Positions 51,331 through 62,215 are shown, counted from the first letter of the stretch. The stretch: DNA of 64,000 nucleotides from Streptomyces aureus (GCF_000725495.1 NZ_JNZD01000006.1:62001-126000); one strand, 5' to 3'. Notes: generated by a model from the sequence alone, not told the origin. Made by a program: numbers and translations.

Positions 51331-52974
51331 CTAGTCGACGGTCACGACGACCGAGTGCCGGCCACTGGCGCCGTCGGGGATCGTGCGGGTGCGTCGGACG
51401 GTCTGGACGGCGCCGGTGCGGTCCCGGGCCCGGACCGTGAGCGTGTGGGTGCCCCGGGTGGCCTGCCAGGGAATCGACCACTGACGCCAGGTGTCATGGG
51501 TGTCCTCGTCGGCCAGCCGCGCCTGCCGCCAGGGCCCGTCGTCGACGCGTACCTCGACCGCGTCGATGCCCCGGTGCTGTGCCCAGGCGACGCCGGCGAT
51601 CATCACCGTGCCGGCCGCGGGGCGGGCGAAGGGTTTGGGGGTGTCGATGCGCGACTCGGTCTTGATCGGCGCGCGGCGGGCCCAGCCGCGCTTGACCCAG
51701 TACGGGTCGTAGGCGTCGAAGGTCGTGAGCTCGATGTCCTCGATCCATTTGCAGGCCGAGACGAATCCGTAGAGCCCCGGCACCACCATCCGCACCGGGA
51801 AGCCGTGTTGGAAGGGCAGCGGTTCACCGTTCATGCCGAGGGCGAGCATCGCGTCGCGGCCGTCCATGAGGTCCTCGACCGGGCTGCCGATGGTCATGCC
51901 GTCCACCGAGCGCGCCACCAGCTGGTCGGCCGGGCCTCCCCGGGACGGCGGCTTCACGCCGCACTCGGCCAGCAGGTCGCGCAGGGGAACGCCGATCCAG
52001 CGGGCGTTGCCCACATAGGGGCCACCGACCTCGTTGGACACGCAGGTCAGCGTGATGTCCCGTTCGATCAGTTCCCTGCGCAGCAGGTCGTCGAAGGAGT
52101 AGGTGGCCGGTCGGCGTACCCCCTTGCCATCAACGCGCAGACTCCAGCTGGTGGCGTCCACCTTCGGCACCACCAGCGCGGTGTCCACCCGGTAGAAGTC
52201 GCCGTTCGCGGTGATGAAGGGACTGATCCCGGGGATACGCAGGCCGGCGCGCCGGGGTACCGGTGGCGCGGGCGACCGGGGAGGGGGCAGAACGATGTTC
52301 CGACGCGAGGAGACCGCGTCCTGGCCGCGCGAGGCGTTCAGCGACCGGCCGAGGGCGCCGACGACAGCCGAGGCCGCCGCGGCGGAGGCGGCCACCAGGA
52401 CGAATCCCCGCCGGTCCCAGCCCTCGGACGCGGGTGAATCCTCACCCGCTTCCCGGGTCCCGGGATCCGGTGCCGGTGCCCGCTTCGCCGTCGTCAGACG
52501 GCACACCAGTACGTACAGGAGCAGTGCCCCGGCCACGGCCCCGACGACGGACGGCAGCGCGTCGGCGGGGCCGGTGGAGTCGGGCCTGCTGACGGCGGCA
52601 ACAGCCCCTACTACGCCGAAGAGAAGGACCCCTGCGGCTCCGGCTCGCCGGAACCGCAGCGCCAGTACACCCAACGCCAGCGCGAGGACGGCCAGCACGC
52701 CGAGGATGCCGAGTTGCAGGACGAGCTTGTCGTCGGTGCCGAAGTTGCGCACCGCCCAGTCCTTGACCCCGGCGGGCGTCGCGTCGATGGACGCACCGCC
52801 CACCGCGACGACCGGACCGGCCTGCGGCCGCACCCCCGCCGCGACCAGTTCGGCCACCGCGAGCGCGGCGAAGCCGGCCAACGCCCCGCTGAGCACCCCC
52901 AGCGCCAGACGCGACAGCCGTACTCGCTGATCCTTCTCTCCAACGTCCCTCACGCGGGGAATCCGGTTCAGCAC
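51331..52974 (-). CDS. membrane molybdopterin-dependent oxidoreductase (sulfite-oxidase type)
   Basis: 547 aa. Residues ~20-170 form several transmembrane helices. The C-terminal ~350 residues are the Moco-binding fold: VSNEVGGPYVGNARWIGVPL, with TLTCVSNEV giving the conserved molybdenum-coordinating cysteine (C in TCVS). A Mo-co dimerisation domain follows (RRAPIKTESRID, AWAQHRGIDAVEVRVDDG...). Membrane anchoring suggests an extracytoplasmic reductase. GTG at 52974 is used; GTG 52953 is an alternative. It follows the fasciclin gene in the sigK locus. Confidence 0.87.
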   Translation of the reverse strand: MLNRIPRVRDVGEKDQRVRLSRLALGVLSGALAGFAALAVAELVAAGVRPQAGPVVAVGGASIDATPAGVKDWAVRNFGTDDKLVLQLGILGVLAVLALALGVLALRFRRAGAAGVLLFGVVGAVAAVSRPDSTGPADALPSVVGAVAGALLLYVLVCRLTTAKRAPAPDPGTREAGEDSPASEGWDRRGFVLVAASAAAASAVVGALGRSLNASRGQDAVSSRRNIVLPPPRSPAPPVPRRAGLRIPGISPFITANGDFYRVDTALVVPKVDATSWSLRVDGKGVRRPATYSFDDLLRRELIERDITLTCVSNEVGGPYVGNARWIGVPLRDLLAECGVKPPSRGGPADQLVARSVDGMTIGSPVEDLMDGRDAMLALGMNGEPLPFQHGFPVRMVVPGLYGFVSACKWIEDIELTTFDAYDPYWVKRGWARRAPIKTESRIDTPKPFARPAAGTVMIAGVAWAQHRGIDAVEVRVDDGPWRQARLADEDTHDTWRQWSIPWQATRGTHTLTVRARDRTGAVQTVRRTRTIPDGASGRHSVVVTVD

Positions 52975-53162
52975 CCGCGGGCGGATTGGTCCTTCACCGG
53001 ATCAGGCGAAAAGAGCCGCAAAACCAATCCGGCACGCATTCCGCAACGGATTACCCGGTTGGGCTGCTTCCGGTCATCGCGGTCACTGCCCCGTGCGCCG
53101 GAACAAGCCTTCGCCCGCCGTCGCTGAGCTCCGGCGAGCGAAGGACGCACGTGCGGGTCGGG

Positions 53163-53522
53163 TCAGTCCCAGTGCCCGTCGGTCCAGTACCAGACCCAGT
53201 GACCGGGAACGTAGACCCACGTGTAGCCGTTCTCCCAGTAGCTGTGGTGCCAGTGACCGTGGTGGTCGCGGTAGCCGTGGTGCCACGACCGGTGGTCGGT
53301 CCACCTCTTCTCCCAGTGGCCCTTGACCCACTTCTTCTCCCAGTGGCCCTTCACCCAGTGGTGCCCGCCGTGATCCACGTGCTGGCCGGCCACGGCAGCG
53401 GGTGCGGACGTGGGCGCCGATGCGGACGCCGTGCCCGCCACGCCCAGGGCAGCACCGCCTGCCAGGAGTCCGGTCGCGGCAGCACCGGCCACGAGTCGGT
53501 GAACGCGAGTGAGCGCTCTCAT
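53163..53522 (-). CDS. small secreted Trp/His-rich protein
   Basis: 119 aa. A signal peptide (RLVAGAAATGLLAGGAALGVAGTASASA) is followed by a mature part of tandem WVKGHWEKKW / WVKGHWEKRW units and many more Trp/His residues (HHGYRDHHGHWHHSYWENGYTWVYV). Such composition suggests metal or wall binding, but no family is known to me. GGAGGAGG precedes ATG 53522. Confidence 0.75.
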   Translation of the reverse strand: MRALTRVHRLVAGAAATGLLAGGAALGVAGTASASAPTSAPAAVAGQHVDHGGHHWVKGHWEKKWVKGHWEKRWTDHRSWHHGYRDHHGHWHHSYWENGYTWVYVPGHWVWYWTDGHWD

Positions 53523-53671
53523 CGAGAATCCTCCTCCGCGGAAAGGGCGACTCTCCGTCGCCTCTTGACTGTCAGAAGGAATCCGAAGCAGCACCCTCGA
53601 CCAGATTGCCCGTTTTAGGAAGATTCTTACTTTGGTGATCCTGGGGTCGGACAGGGACGGGTGACCCGGTC

Positions 53672-53708
53672 GGGCGCGGACAGGGCTCGTGGGACCCTGT
53701 CCGCGCCC
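53672..53708. terminator. hairpin between the Trp/His-rich and peptidase genes
   Basis: Perfect 14-bp arms at 53672-53685 and 53695-53708 with a 9-base loop. It lies about 80 bp past the peptidase stop, before the upstream region of the Trp/His-rich protein gene. Confidence 0.75.
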
Positions 53709-53790
53709 GCCGGGCGTCTCACGGGGAGCGACCGGGCACCTCCCGGGGCCCGATCGGTCGCCGCACCGGCGGAGTGCCGGCGCCCAGCGT

Positions 53791-54870
<1,080 letters not shown>

Positions 54871-55008
54871 TCACGGGCGTTCGTATACCGGCCGCTAGAC
54901 CGCCTGGCCTGCGTTCACGTGCGTTCACCTGCCGGCCGAGGCGGTGTCCCCGGCTTGCGGTCGCGCTGGGCGCCATGGGGCCGGGACGTCCCCGGCCACC
55001 CCCTGGTG

Positions 55009-55038
55009 CCGGGGTCCGCCTTGCGCGGCGGACCCCGG
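55009..55038 (-). terminator. terminator of the GH26-like gene
   Basis: Perfect 12-bp arms at 55009-55020 and 55027-55038 around a 6-base loop, just beyond the stop of the gene ending at 55044. Confidence 0.8.
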
Positions 55039-55043
55039 AACGG

Positions 55044-56654
55044 TCAGGGCGCGGTGTAGGTGAAGGCCTGGCTGGTGATCTGTGAGGTCTGGCCGGCGGG
55101 CTGGTAGTCGAAGGTGTACGAGAGCGTGTCGTGCGCGTTCAGCGGAACCGGCTTCTCCCAGCGGTTCGCCGAGGCGTTCCAGGTGAGGAAGTAGTTGGTC
55201 TGGGCGCCGCCGTTCACGCGGTAGTGGACGGTGACGAACGTGGCGGTGAAGCCGGTGGGCTTGAACCACACGACGGGGTTGGCGCCTTGGGTGACGCCCT
55301 GTGTGAAGCCGGCCGAGGAGGGCGGGTCGGTGGGGGTGGGCGTGGGGGTCGGAGTAGGGCTGGGCGTGGGCGTTCCGGTGTCGCCGCCGCCCGGCGTCGT
55401 GCCCGTGCCGCCGACCCACTGGGAGCCGCGCAGTTCGTTCAGGAAGCGGTCACGGATCGTCGGGTCCGCCTGGATCCGGGCGTCACCCCAGTACCCGTTG
55501 GAGCAGCCGGTGCCGCCGGCCGCGGCCCCGTCGGCGCACTGCCACTGCGTCTGGGCGTCCCAGTCGGTGTTGATGTACGCGGCGGCGCGGATCACGTCGC
55601 GGTTGGCGCCGATCCAGGCGAAGTAGGGCTTGTACCACTCGTTCCAGATCGTGTCCGCGCCGGCGGCGACCCGGTTCTTGCGCATGATGCAGCTCTTGGC
55701 GTGTCCGCCGTTGTCGTAGCCCTGGGGCGAGGACTCGGCGACCATCACCGGTTTCCCGTGCCCGCGCGCGAAGTTAAGGACACGGTCCTGAAGCGCCGTG
55801 GGCGAGGTGTCGTAACTGCTGCATCCCCACTGGGTGGTGACCGATCCGCTGCCGTAGAAGGCCGACAGTCCGACCCAGTCGACGTACTGGTCACCGGGGT
55901 ACCAGGTGTCGTAGTGGGCGGAGTCGGTGACGACGTAGTTCCACTCCGGGTGGTCGGTACTGGTGTTGAGCGGCCAGGCCGCGGCCTGCCACACGGTGGC
56001 GACCTTGGTGGCCCCGAGGGCGTCGATGCGGCCCTTGATGTAGGCGAAGGCACGCTTGTAGAAGTCGGCGCTGTAGCAGTTCCACGGGCCGTCGAACTCG
56101 TAGCCGATGCGCAGGTAGACCGGGCGGTTGTAGCCCTTGAGCTTGTTGACCATCTCGTCGACCTTGGCGCGGTACCGGGTGACGAGGCTGGGGTCGCCCG
56201 CGGTGACGTCGCTGTCGGAGGTGCCGATGATGGCGCGCAGCGGCTGGTTGTTGCAGCCGCTCGTGGCATCGGACAGATACAGGCCGACGGCCAGGGCCGC
56301 GTTCGGGTACTGGGCGAGCGTGCCGGCGAAGTCCACTGTTCCGGAGCCCCAGTTGGCGGGGCTGTTCATGCCGGCCAGGGGTTCCGGGCTACCGCCAAGG
56401 ACCATGTTGGTGTAGAGCGTGACACCGCCGGGCGTCGGGGCGTCGAGCGAGGACTGGTCCAGCACGTCCCGTTTGTAGTCGGAGAGGGTGTCGCTGTCCT
56501 GGCCCATGAGGGCGAGGACCTTGCCGTCGGCCGGCAGGTCGCGCGCGGCGACGGCGGTCTGCGTGGTGCCGGAGGCCACTCCGAGCGAGCCGAGGGTCGC
56601 GGCCGCCGTCAGGCCGGCGAGCAGCAGCCCCGCTCGTCTTCGCAACGTATGCAT
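55044..56654 (-). CDS. secreted glycoside hydrolase (GH26-like) with CBM56-like module
   Basis: 536 aa. Signal peptide (GLLLAGLTAAATLGSLGVASG). The catalytic part (about residues 40-400) has YLRIGYEFDGPW with a candidate acid/base Glu and KPVMVAESSPQG with a candidate nucleophile, in a TIM-barrel plan resembling GH26 and other clan-A glycosidases. After a Pro/Thr linker (TPTPSPTPTPTPT) comes ~90 residues resembling CBM56, a beta-1,3-glucan binder (NPVVWFKPTGFTATFVTVHYRVNGG). The exact family and substrate are unsure. Confidence 0.8.
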   Translation of the reverse strand: MHTLRRRAGLLLAGLTAAATLGSLGVASGTTQTAVAARDLPADGKVLALMGQDSDTLSDYKRDVLDQSSLDAPTPGGVTLYTNMVLGGSPEPLAGMNSPANWGSGTVDFAGTLAQYPNAALAVGLYLSDATSGCNNQPLRAIIGTSDSDVTAGDPSLVTRYRAKVDEMVNKLKGYNRPVYLRIGYEFDGPWNCYSADFYKRAFAYIKGRIDALGATKVATVWQAAAWPLNTSTDHPEWNYVVTDSAHYDTWYPGDQYVDWVGLSAFYGSGSVTTQWGCSSYDTSPTALQDRVLNFARGHGKPVMVAESSPQGYDNGGHAKSCIMRKNRVAAGADTIWNEWYKPYFAWIGANRDVIRAAAYINTDWDAQTQWQCADGAAAGGTGCSNGYWGDARIQADPTIRDRFLNELRGSQWVGGTGTTPGGGDTGTPTPSPTPTPTPTPTDPPSSAGFTQGVTQGANPVVWFKPTGFTATFVTVHYRVNGGAQTNYFLTWNASANRWEKPVPLNAHDTLSYTFDYQPAGQTSQITSQAFTYTAP

Positions 56655-57004
56655 TCAACTCTCCCTGGGACGGGTCGATGTGTCGCCCGGCATCGTGCGG
56701 ACCCTCGAAGTCGCCGTCAATGAATCACGTAAGTTTCGAAGAATTCGGCAGGTGGCGGAGCCGAAGTCGAAAGTCGGAGGCATTGGGCGTTCGCGGCGGA
56801 GCCCGGTAAGTCGGCTTCCCAGAGCGGTCGGTGGAGGTCACGCCGAGGTCGCGGATTCACGAAACTTCAACGAAACCATTGACCCTCAGTTTCGACGGAC
56901 GGCACGTTGTGCGAGCCGCGACGCCGCACCGGCCGTCCTCGCCGGGAGCGCGACGGTCTCCCCCACCCGTTCCCGTCCATCCCCGCTGCCCTCCGGAGGT
57001 CTCC
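56655..57004. promoter_or_regulatory. divergent control region of the GH26-like gene and the sugar transporter operon
   Basis: Contains CGAA-GAA-TTCG at 56737-56747 and further CGAAAC/GTTTCG words at 56733-56739, 56860-56865, 56871-56876 and 56889-56894; the last two form a CGAAAC-N12-GTTTCG pair. The LacI gene downstream is the likely regulator; CGAA-N-TTCG sites of this type are reported for BxlR-type LacI regulators of xylo-oligosaccharide operons. A perfect GGAGGTCTCC ribosome binding site precedes ATG 57005. Confidence 0.6.
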
Positions 57005-58288
57005 ATGGGCCCCTCGCACATCCGCCGGCTTCTCGCCGCGGCCGCCGGTCTGACCGTGCTCGTCACCCTCACCGGCTGTTCGTCCGCATCCGCCGGGTCC
57101 GGCGGCGACATCACCCTCACCGTCGCGACCTTCGCCGACTTCGGCTACAAGCCGCTGATCGCCGCCTACGAGAAGTCCCACCCCGGCATCACGGTCAAGG
57201 AGCGGGTCTCCCAGCTCGACCAGCACCACAACAGCCTCGCCACCCAGCTCGCCTCGGGCAGCGGCGCCGCCGACGTGGTCGCCGTCGAGGAGGGCTACCT
57301 GCCCAAGTTCCGTCAGCTGTCGGACAAGTTCGTCAACCTCGCCGACTACGGCGCGCTGCGCCGCAAGGACGAGTACCTGCCCTACAAGTGGTCCCAGGCC
57401 ACGACGGACCAGGGGAAGTTCGTCCTCGGGTACGGCACGGACGTCGGCGGTCTGGCCATCTGCTACCGCCGCGACCTGTTCCGGCAGGCCGGGCTGCCCA
57501 CCGACCGCGAGGACGTCGGCAGGCTGTGGCCCACCTGGGACGACTACTTCAAGGCCGGCGACACCTTCAGGTCCAAGGTGAAGGACCACGCGTGGTTCGA
57601 CTCGGCCGGCAACGTCTTCAGCGCGATGATGAACCAGACCGAGATCGGCTTCTTCGACCGGTCCGACTCCTACGTCGCCGACACCAACCCGGACGTGAAG
57701 AAGTTCTTCTCCGCCACGTCCGAGGCGGCCGCCGACGGCCAGTCGGCGAACCTCGTGCCGTTCAGCTAGCAGTGGAACGCCGGCATCAAGCAGGGGAAGA
57801 TGGCCACCATCACCTGCCCCGCCTGGATGACCGGTCTCATCCAGACCGCGGCCGGCACGGCCGGCGCCGGGAAGTGGGACATCGCCTCCGTCCCCGGCGG
57901 GGGCGGCAACTGGGGCGGCTCGTTCCTGACCGTGCCCAAGCAGGGCAAGCACGCCAAGGAAGCCGCCGAGCTGGCCGACTTCCTCACCTCGGCCGACTCG
58001 GAGAAGAAGATCTTCACCGGACCGACCGGCTCACTGCCCTCTCTCACCGACGCCCTGTCCGACCCGGCGGTCCAGAACACCCGCAAGGCCTACTTCAACG
58101 ACGCGCCCACCGGCAGGATCTTCGCCGCCTCGGCGAAGAACCTGCGCCCCAGCTTCCGCGGCACCAAGGACCAGCAGGTGCGCATCCCCTTCGCCAACGC
58201 CCTCCAGCTGGTCGAGCAGCGCAAGGAGTCTCCGGCCGCGGCCTGGAGCAAGGCCCTCGCGGACGCCGAGAAGAACCTCAAGCACTGA
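57005..58288 (+). pseudogene. sugar ABC transporter substrate-binding protein, split by in-frame TAG
   Basis: 427-codon frame of a Malto/xylo-oligosaccharide-type binding lipoprotein: signal with lipobox (LTGCSS), KSHPGITVKERVSQLDQHHNSLATQL and the GADVVAVEEGYLPKF segment, then FSAMMNQTEIGFFDRSDSYVAD. The TAG at 57767-57769 lies after F-S in LVPFS and before QWNAGIKQGK. The downstream half, TITCPAWMTGLIQT... to the C-terminal KALADAEKNLKH, is intact in the same frame. Without readthrough the transporter would have no binding protein. Confidence 0.85.
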
Positions 58289-58349
58289 CCGGTCCGCCCG
58301 CGCCCTCGGCAGCACCCTCTCCCCCTTGTCTCCGACTGGAGGATCCACC

Positions 58350-59321
58350 ATGACGGTCGACGCCGCCGGTACCGCGCGCACGCTCGCGTCCGCGCCGGAA
58401 CGGCCCCCTCGTTCCGGGATCCGGCCCCGGCGCGCCGGCCGACTGGTCCCCTACGGCTTCATCGCCCCCTTCTTCCTCGTCTTCGCGCTCTTCGGCCTCT
58501 ACCCGCTGCTGTACACGCTCTGGGTCTCGCTGCACCGCTGGGACCGGCTGACCGGCGACGGGGGTTTCACCGGACTGGCCAACTTCCGGGACCTGTTCGA
58601 CGACCCGGACTTCTACACCGCCACCTTCAACACGTTCAGCATCTTCCTGCTGTCGACGGTCCCGCAGCTGGTGCTCGCCCTCGCGGTGGCCTGGCTGCTG
58701 GACCGGCGGCTCCGGGCCCGTACCGCCTGGCGCGCCCTCGTCCTCGTACCGCAGTACGTCTCGGTCGTGGCGGTCGCCCTGGTCTTCTCCCAGCTCTTCG
58801 GGCGCGACTTCGGCGTGGTCAACTGGGTGCTGGAACAGCTGGGACTCATCAGGGATCCGGTCGACTGGACGGCCGACACCTGGAGTTCGCACCTGGCCAT
58901 CAGCTGCATGGTGATGTGGCGCTGGACCGGCTACAACGCCCTGATCTACCTCGCGGCCATGCAGGCCGTACCACGCGACCTCTACGAGTCGGCGCTCGTC
59001 GACGGCGCCGGCCGGCTGCTGACCTTCCGGCGCATCACGCTGCCCGCGATCCGGCCCACCCTCCTGTTCACCGTCGTCATCTCCACCATCGGCGGGCTCC
59101 AGCTCTTCGCCGAGCCGTTCCTCTTCGACCCGCAGGCCAACGCCGAGGGCGGCACCGAGCACCAGTTCCAGACGCTGACGCTGATGCTCTACAAGTACGG
59201 CTTCATCAACAACGACGCGGGCTACGCCTCGGCCATCTCCTGGGTCCTGTTCCTGGTCATCGCCGCCGTCGCCGCCGTCAACTTCCTCGTCGTCCGCCGC
59301 CTGGGCGGGTCCGCCCGCTGA
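58350..59321 (+). CDS. sugar ABC transporter permease (MalF type)
   Basis: 323 aa with six transmembrane helices starting at GFIAPFFLVFALFGLYPLLYTLWVSL. The EAA loop is reasonable: YESALVDGAGRLLTFRRITLPAIRP. ATG 58350 follows GGAGGATCCACC. It is the first permease after the binding-protein gene. Confidence 0.9.
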   Translation: MTVDAAGTARTLASAPERPPRSGIRPRRAGRLVPYGFIAPFFLVFALFGLYPLLYTLWVSLHRWDRLTGDGGFTGLANFRDLFDDPDFYTATFNTFSIFLLSTVPQLVLALAVAWLLDRRLRARTAWRALVLVPQYVSVVAVALVFSQLFGRDFGVVNWVLEQLGLIRDPVDWTADTWSSHLAISCMVMWRWTGYNALIYLAAMQAVPRDLYESALVDGAGRLLTFRRITLPAIRPTLLFTVVISTIGGLQLFAEPFLFDPQANAEGGTEHQFQTLTLMLYKYGFINNDAGYASAISWVLFLVIAAVAAVNFLVVRRLGGSAR

Positions 59322-59374
59322 CCCGGTGTCCGGTCTCCGCGCGGAGACCGGTCACCCCGAGAGGAGCCACGCCC

Positions 59375-60322
59375 ATGGCCTCGCCACTCGCCACCGGCGG
59401 TCCGCGCCCGGACACCGCCGGCCGCCCGACCGCCGGGGACACCCCCCGGCCGGGCGCCCACGCCTCGCGGCGCTCCGTCCGCAGCGGCGGCGGTCCCCGT
59501 CACCACGACAGCGCGGGCCCCCTGGCCTACGCGTTGCTGGCCGCAGTCGTCCTGGCCTCCGTCTTCCCCCTGTACTGGACGTTCGTGGTCGCCTCCCACG
59601 GGGACAACTCCGTTCTCGGCGGGGCGACTCCGTCCCTCGCACCCGGGGGCCACCTGTTCGAGAACATCGGACGGGTCTTCGACACGGTCGACTTCTGGAA
59701 GGCGCTCGGCAACTCCGTGACCGTCGCCGCCTCCACGGCCGTCAGCAACGTACTGCTGTCCTCGCTGGCCGGTTTCGCCTTCGCCAAGCTCCGCTTCCCC
59801 GGCCGCAACGCCCTGCTCGTCGTCGTGGTCACGACCGTCATGGTGCCGACCCAGCTCGGCATCATCCCGCTGTACCTGCTGGTCACCGACATGGGTCTGT
59901 ACGGACGGCTGAGCGCCCTGATCGTGCCCGCCCTCGTGTCCGCCGTCGGAGTGTTCTGGATGCGCCAGGCCATGGAGGAGAACATCCCCGACGAGCTCGT
60001 CGAGGCGGCCCGCGTCGACGGGGCGGGACCGCTGCGCACCTTCTGGTACGTCGCCTGGCCGGGGGTGCGCTCCACGGCCGCCGTCCTCGGCATGTTCACC
60101 TTCATGTTCGCCTGGAACGACTACTTCTGGCCCTTGATCGCCCTGCCCCCGGAGAACGGGACCGTCCAGATCGCCCTCAACCAGCTGGCGGCGGGCTACT
60201 ACACCGACTACACCCTGATGCTCGCCGGTGTCGTGGTCTCCGTCCTGCCCGTCCTGGCGCTCTTCGCCGTGCTGGCCCGCCGCATCGTCTCCGGCGTCAT
60301 GGCCGGCGCCGTGAAGGGATGA
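59375..60322 (+). CDS. sugar ABC transporter permease (MalG type)
   Basis: 315 aa, six helices starting AYALLAAVVLASVFPLYWTFVVAS. EAA loop: LVEAARVDGAGPLRTFWYVAWPGVR. An unusual ~50-residue Pro/Gly-rich N-terminus precedes helix 1. GAGGAG lies before ATG 59375. No ATPase gene is present here; in Streptomyces a shared MsiK usually energises such transporters. Confidence 0.9.
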   Translation: MASPLATGGPRPDTAGRPTAGDTPRPGAHASRRSVRSGGGPRHHDSAGPLAYALLAAVVLASVFPLYWTFVVASHGDNSVLGGATPSLAPGGHLFENIGRVFDTVDFWKALGNSVTVAASTAVSNVLLSSLAGFAFAKLRFPGRNALLVVVVTTVMVPTQLGIIPLYLLVTDMGLYGRLSALIVPALVSAVGVFWMRQAMEENIPDELVEAARVDGAGPLRTFWYVAWPGVRSTAAVLGMFTFMFAWNDYFWPLIALPPENGTVQIALNQLAAGYYTDYTLMLAGVVVSVLPVLALFAVLARRIVSGVMAGAVKG

Positions 60323-60394
60323 GCACCGGGACGTGAGCAGCCCGCACCGCCGAACCGTCGTACGACGTCAGCCCATCGAGCCCCGAGGACCCGC

Positions 60395-62086
60395 ATGACC
60401 GCCGCCCTACCCGCGACCGGACACCCCGTGCCGGTCCCCGACGACAGCCGGGCGCTGATCCGCAACCCGGTGCTCACCGGGTTCCACCCGGACCCCTCCC
60501 TGCTGAGGGTCGGCCCGGACTACTACCTCGCCACCTCGACCTTCGAGTGGCTCCCCGGCGTCACGCTCCACCACTCGCGCGACCTCGTGCACTGGGAGCC
60601 GCTGGGCGGCGCCCTGACCGAGGAGCGCCTGCTGGACCTGGTCGGCGTGCCCGACTCCGGGGGCGTGTGGGCCCCCTGTCTCTCCTTCGCGGACGGGCTC
60701 TTCCACCTCGTCTACTCCGATGTGAAGAGCCTGGCGGGCGCCTTCAAGGACGTGCACAACTACGTCGTGACCGCGCCCGCGCCCACCGGCCCCTGGTCGG
60801 ACCCCGTCCCCGTCGCGGGGCACGGGTTCGATCCCTCGCTGTTCCACGACACCGGTCCGGACGGCACCGGACGCAGCTGGCTGCTGTGGCTCGAGTGGGA
60901 CCACCGGCCCGGCCACGACCCGTTCGCGGGCATCCTCCTGCAGGAATGGGACCGTGCGGCGCGGGGCCTGCGGGGACCGGTCCACCGTGTCTTCACCGGC
61001 ACTGGACTCGGCCGTACCGAAGGCCCGCACCTCTACCGGCGCGACGGCTGGTACTACCTGGTCACGGCCGAGGGCGGCACCTCCTGGGAACACGCGGTCA
61101 CGGTCGCCCGCTCCCGTGACGTCACCGGTCCGTACACCCCCGACCCGGCCGGGCCCCTGCTCACGTCCGCCGGCGACGAACACCTCGCGCTGCAGAAGGC
61201 CGGGCACGGCAGCCTCGTCGAGACTCCCGACGGCGACTGGTACCTCGCGCACCTGACCGCGCGTCCCCTCACCCCGCTCGGGGCCTGCGTCCTGGGCCGC
61301 GAGACCGCGATCCAGAAGGTGCGCTGGACGGACGAGGGCTGGCCGGTCGTCGAGGGCGACGCCGGTGCCGGGCGCCCCGCCGTGCACGTGCCCGCACCTG
61401 TTTCCCCGGCGCGCCCCGCGACGGTCCCGGGCGTGCCGCGGGCAGCGTCCCCGGCCGGCCTCCCGGGTCCCGAGTGGATGACCCTGCGCCGCCACCCGGA
61501 CCCCCGCTGGCTGACGTCCGCCCCGCGGTCCGGCGGACTGCGCCTCTACGGGGAGGAGTCGCTCTCCTCCCGGCACCGCCAGAGCCTGGTGGCGCGCCGG
61601 CAGCAGCACGAGCGCTTCCGGTTCGAGACCACCGTCTCGTTCGCCCCCGCCGCGCCGCAGCAGATGGCCGGCCTCGTCCACTTCTACAATGCCGGTCTGT
61701 GGCACTACGCGCACATCACCCGGGACCAACGGCTCGGCCGGGTGCTCCGGCAGGCCGTGTGCGACCACGGCCGCTACAGCGAGACCGCCGCCCCCGTGCC
61801 CGTACCGGACGAGGGGCCCCTGCGACTGCGCCTCACCGGACTCGGCGGTGAGGCCGCCTTCTCCTGGTGGGACGCGCGGACGGACACCTGGTCCCCCCTC
61901 GGCCCGGCCCTCGACGCCACGCGGCTGTCGGACGAGCACGCCACGGTCGGCGACGCGGACGGGCACTTCAGCAGCTGGGGCTTCACGGGCGCGTTCGTCG
62001 GGCTGTGCGCCCAGGACCTCACCGGCGCCCGCCTCCCCGCGGACTTCACGGACCTGCGCTACCAGGGGTGCGACGACGAACGGTGA
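60395..62086 (+). CDS. GH43 beta-xylosidase/arabinofuranosidase-like enzyme
   Basis: 563 aa, no signal peptide. The five-bladed GH43 propeller has GFHPDPSLLRVGPDYYLA (base Asp), VWAPCLSFADGLFHLVYSD, GFDPSLFHD and GRTEGPHLYRRDGWYYL (acid Glu). The C-terminal half (about residues 360-560) is the GH43 C2 beta-sandwich found in beta-xylosidases. It would cleave imported xylo- or arabino-oligosaccharides. Fourth gene of the operon. Confidence 0.9.
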   Translation: MTAALPATGHPVPVPDDSRALIRNPVLTGFHPDPSLLRVGPDYYLATSTFEWLPGVTLHHSRDLVHWEPLGGALTEERLLDLVGVPDSGGVWAPCLSFADGLFHLVYSDVKSLAGAFKDVHNYVVTAPAPTGPWSDPVPVAGHGFDPSLFHDTGPDGTGRSWLLWLEWDHRPGHDPFAGILLQEWDRAARGLRGPVHRVFTGTGLGRTEGPHLYRRDGWYYLVTAEGGTSWEHAVTVARSRDVTGPYTPDPAGPLLTSAGDEHLALQKAGHGSLVETPDGDWYLAHLTARPLTPLGACVLGRETAIQKVRWTDEGWPVVEGDAGAGRPAVHVPAPVSPARPATVPGVPRAASPAGLPGPEWMTLRRHPDPRWLTSAPRSGGLRLYGEESLSSRHRQSLVARRQQHERFRFETTVSFAPAAPQQMAGLVHFYNAGLWHYAHITRDQRLGRVLRQAVCDHGRYSETAAPVPVPDEGPLRLRLTGLGGEAAFSWWDARTDTWSPLGPALDATRLSDEHATVGDADGHFSSWGFTGAFVGLCAQDLTGARLPADFTDLRYQGCDDER

Positions 62087-62215
62087 GCACGAGCGGGCCT
62101 TGGTGCCCGACGCACGGGGGCCGGGTCGTCCGGCGCGGCCCCCGCCTTAGGCTGACCGGCAGGGGACGGGTCGCGCGGGCCGCGCGGCCGGACGCGGAAG
62201 GGGCACACAGGGCGC

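Noticed and set aside
57005..58288. Two separate small binding-protein genes
   Set aside because: The downstream half has no ribosome binding site or signal and begins mid-domain in the same frame.
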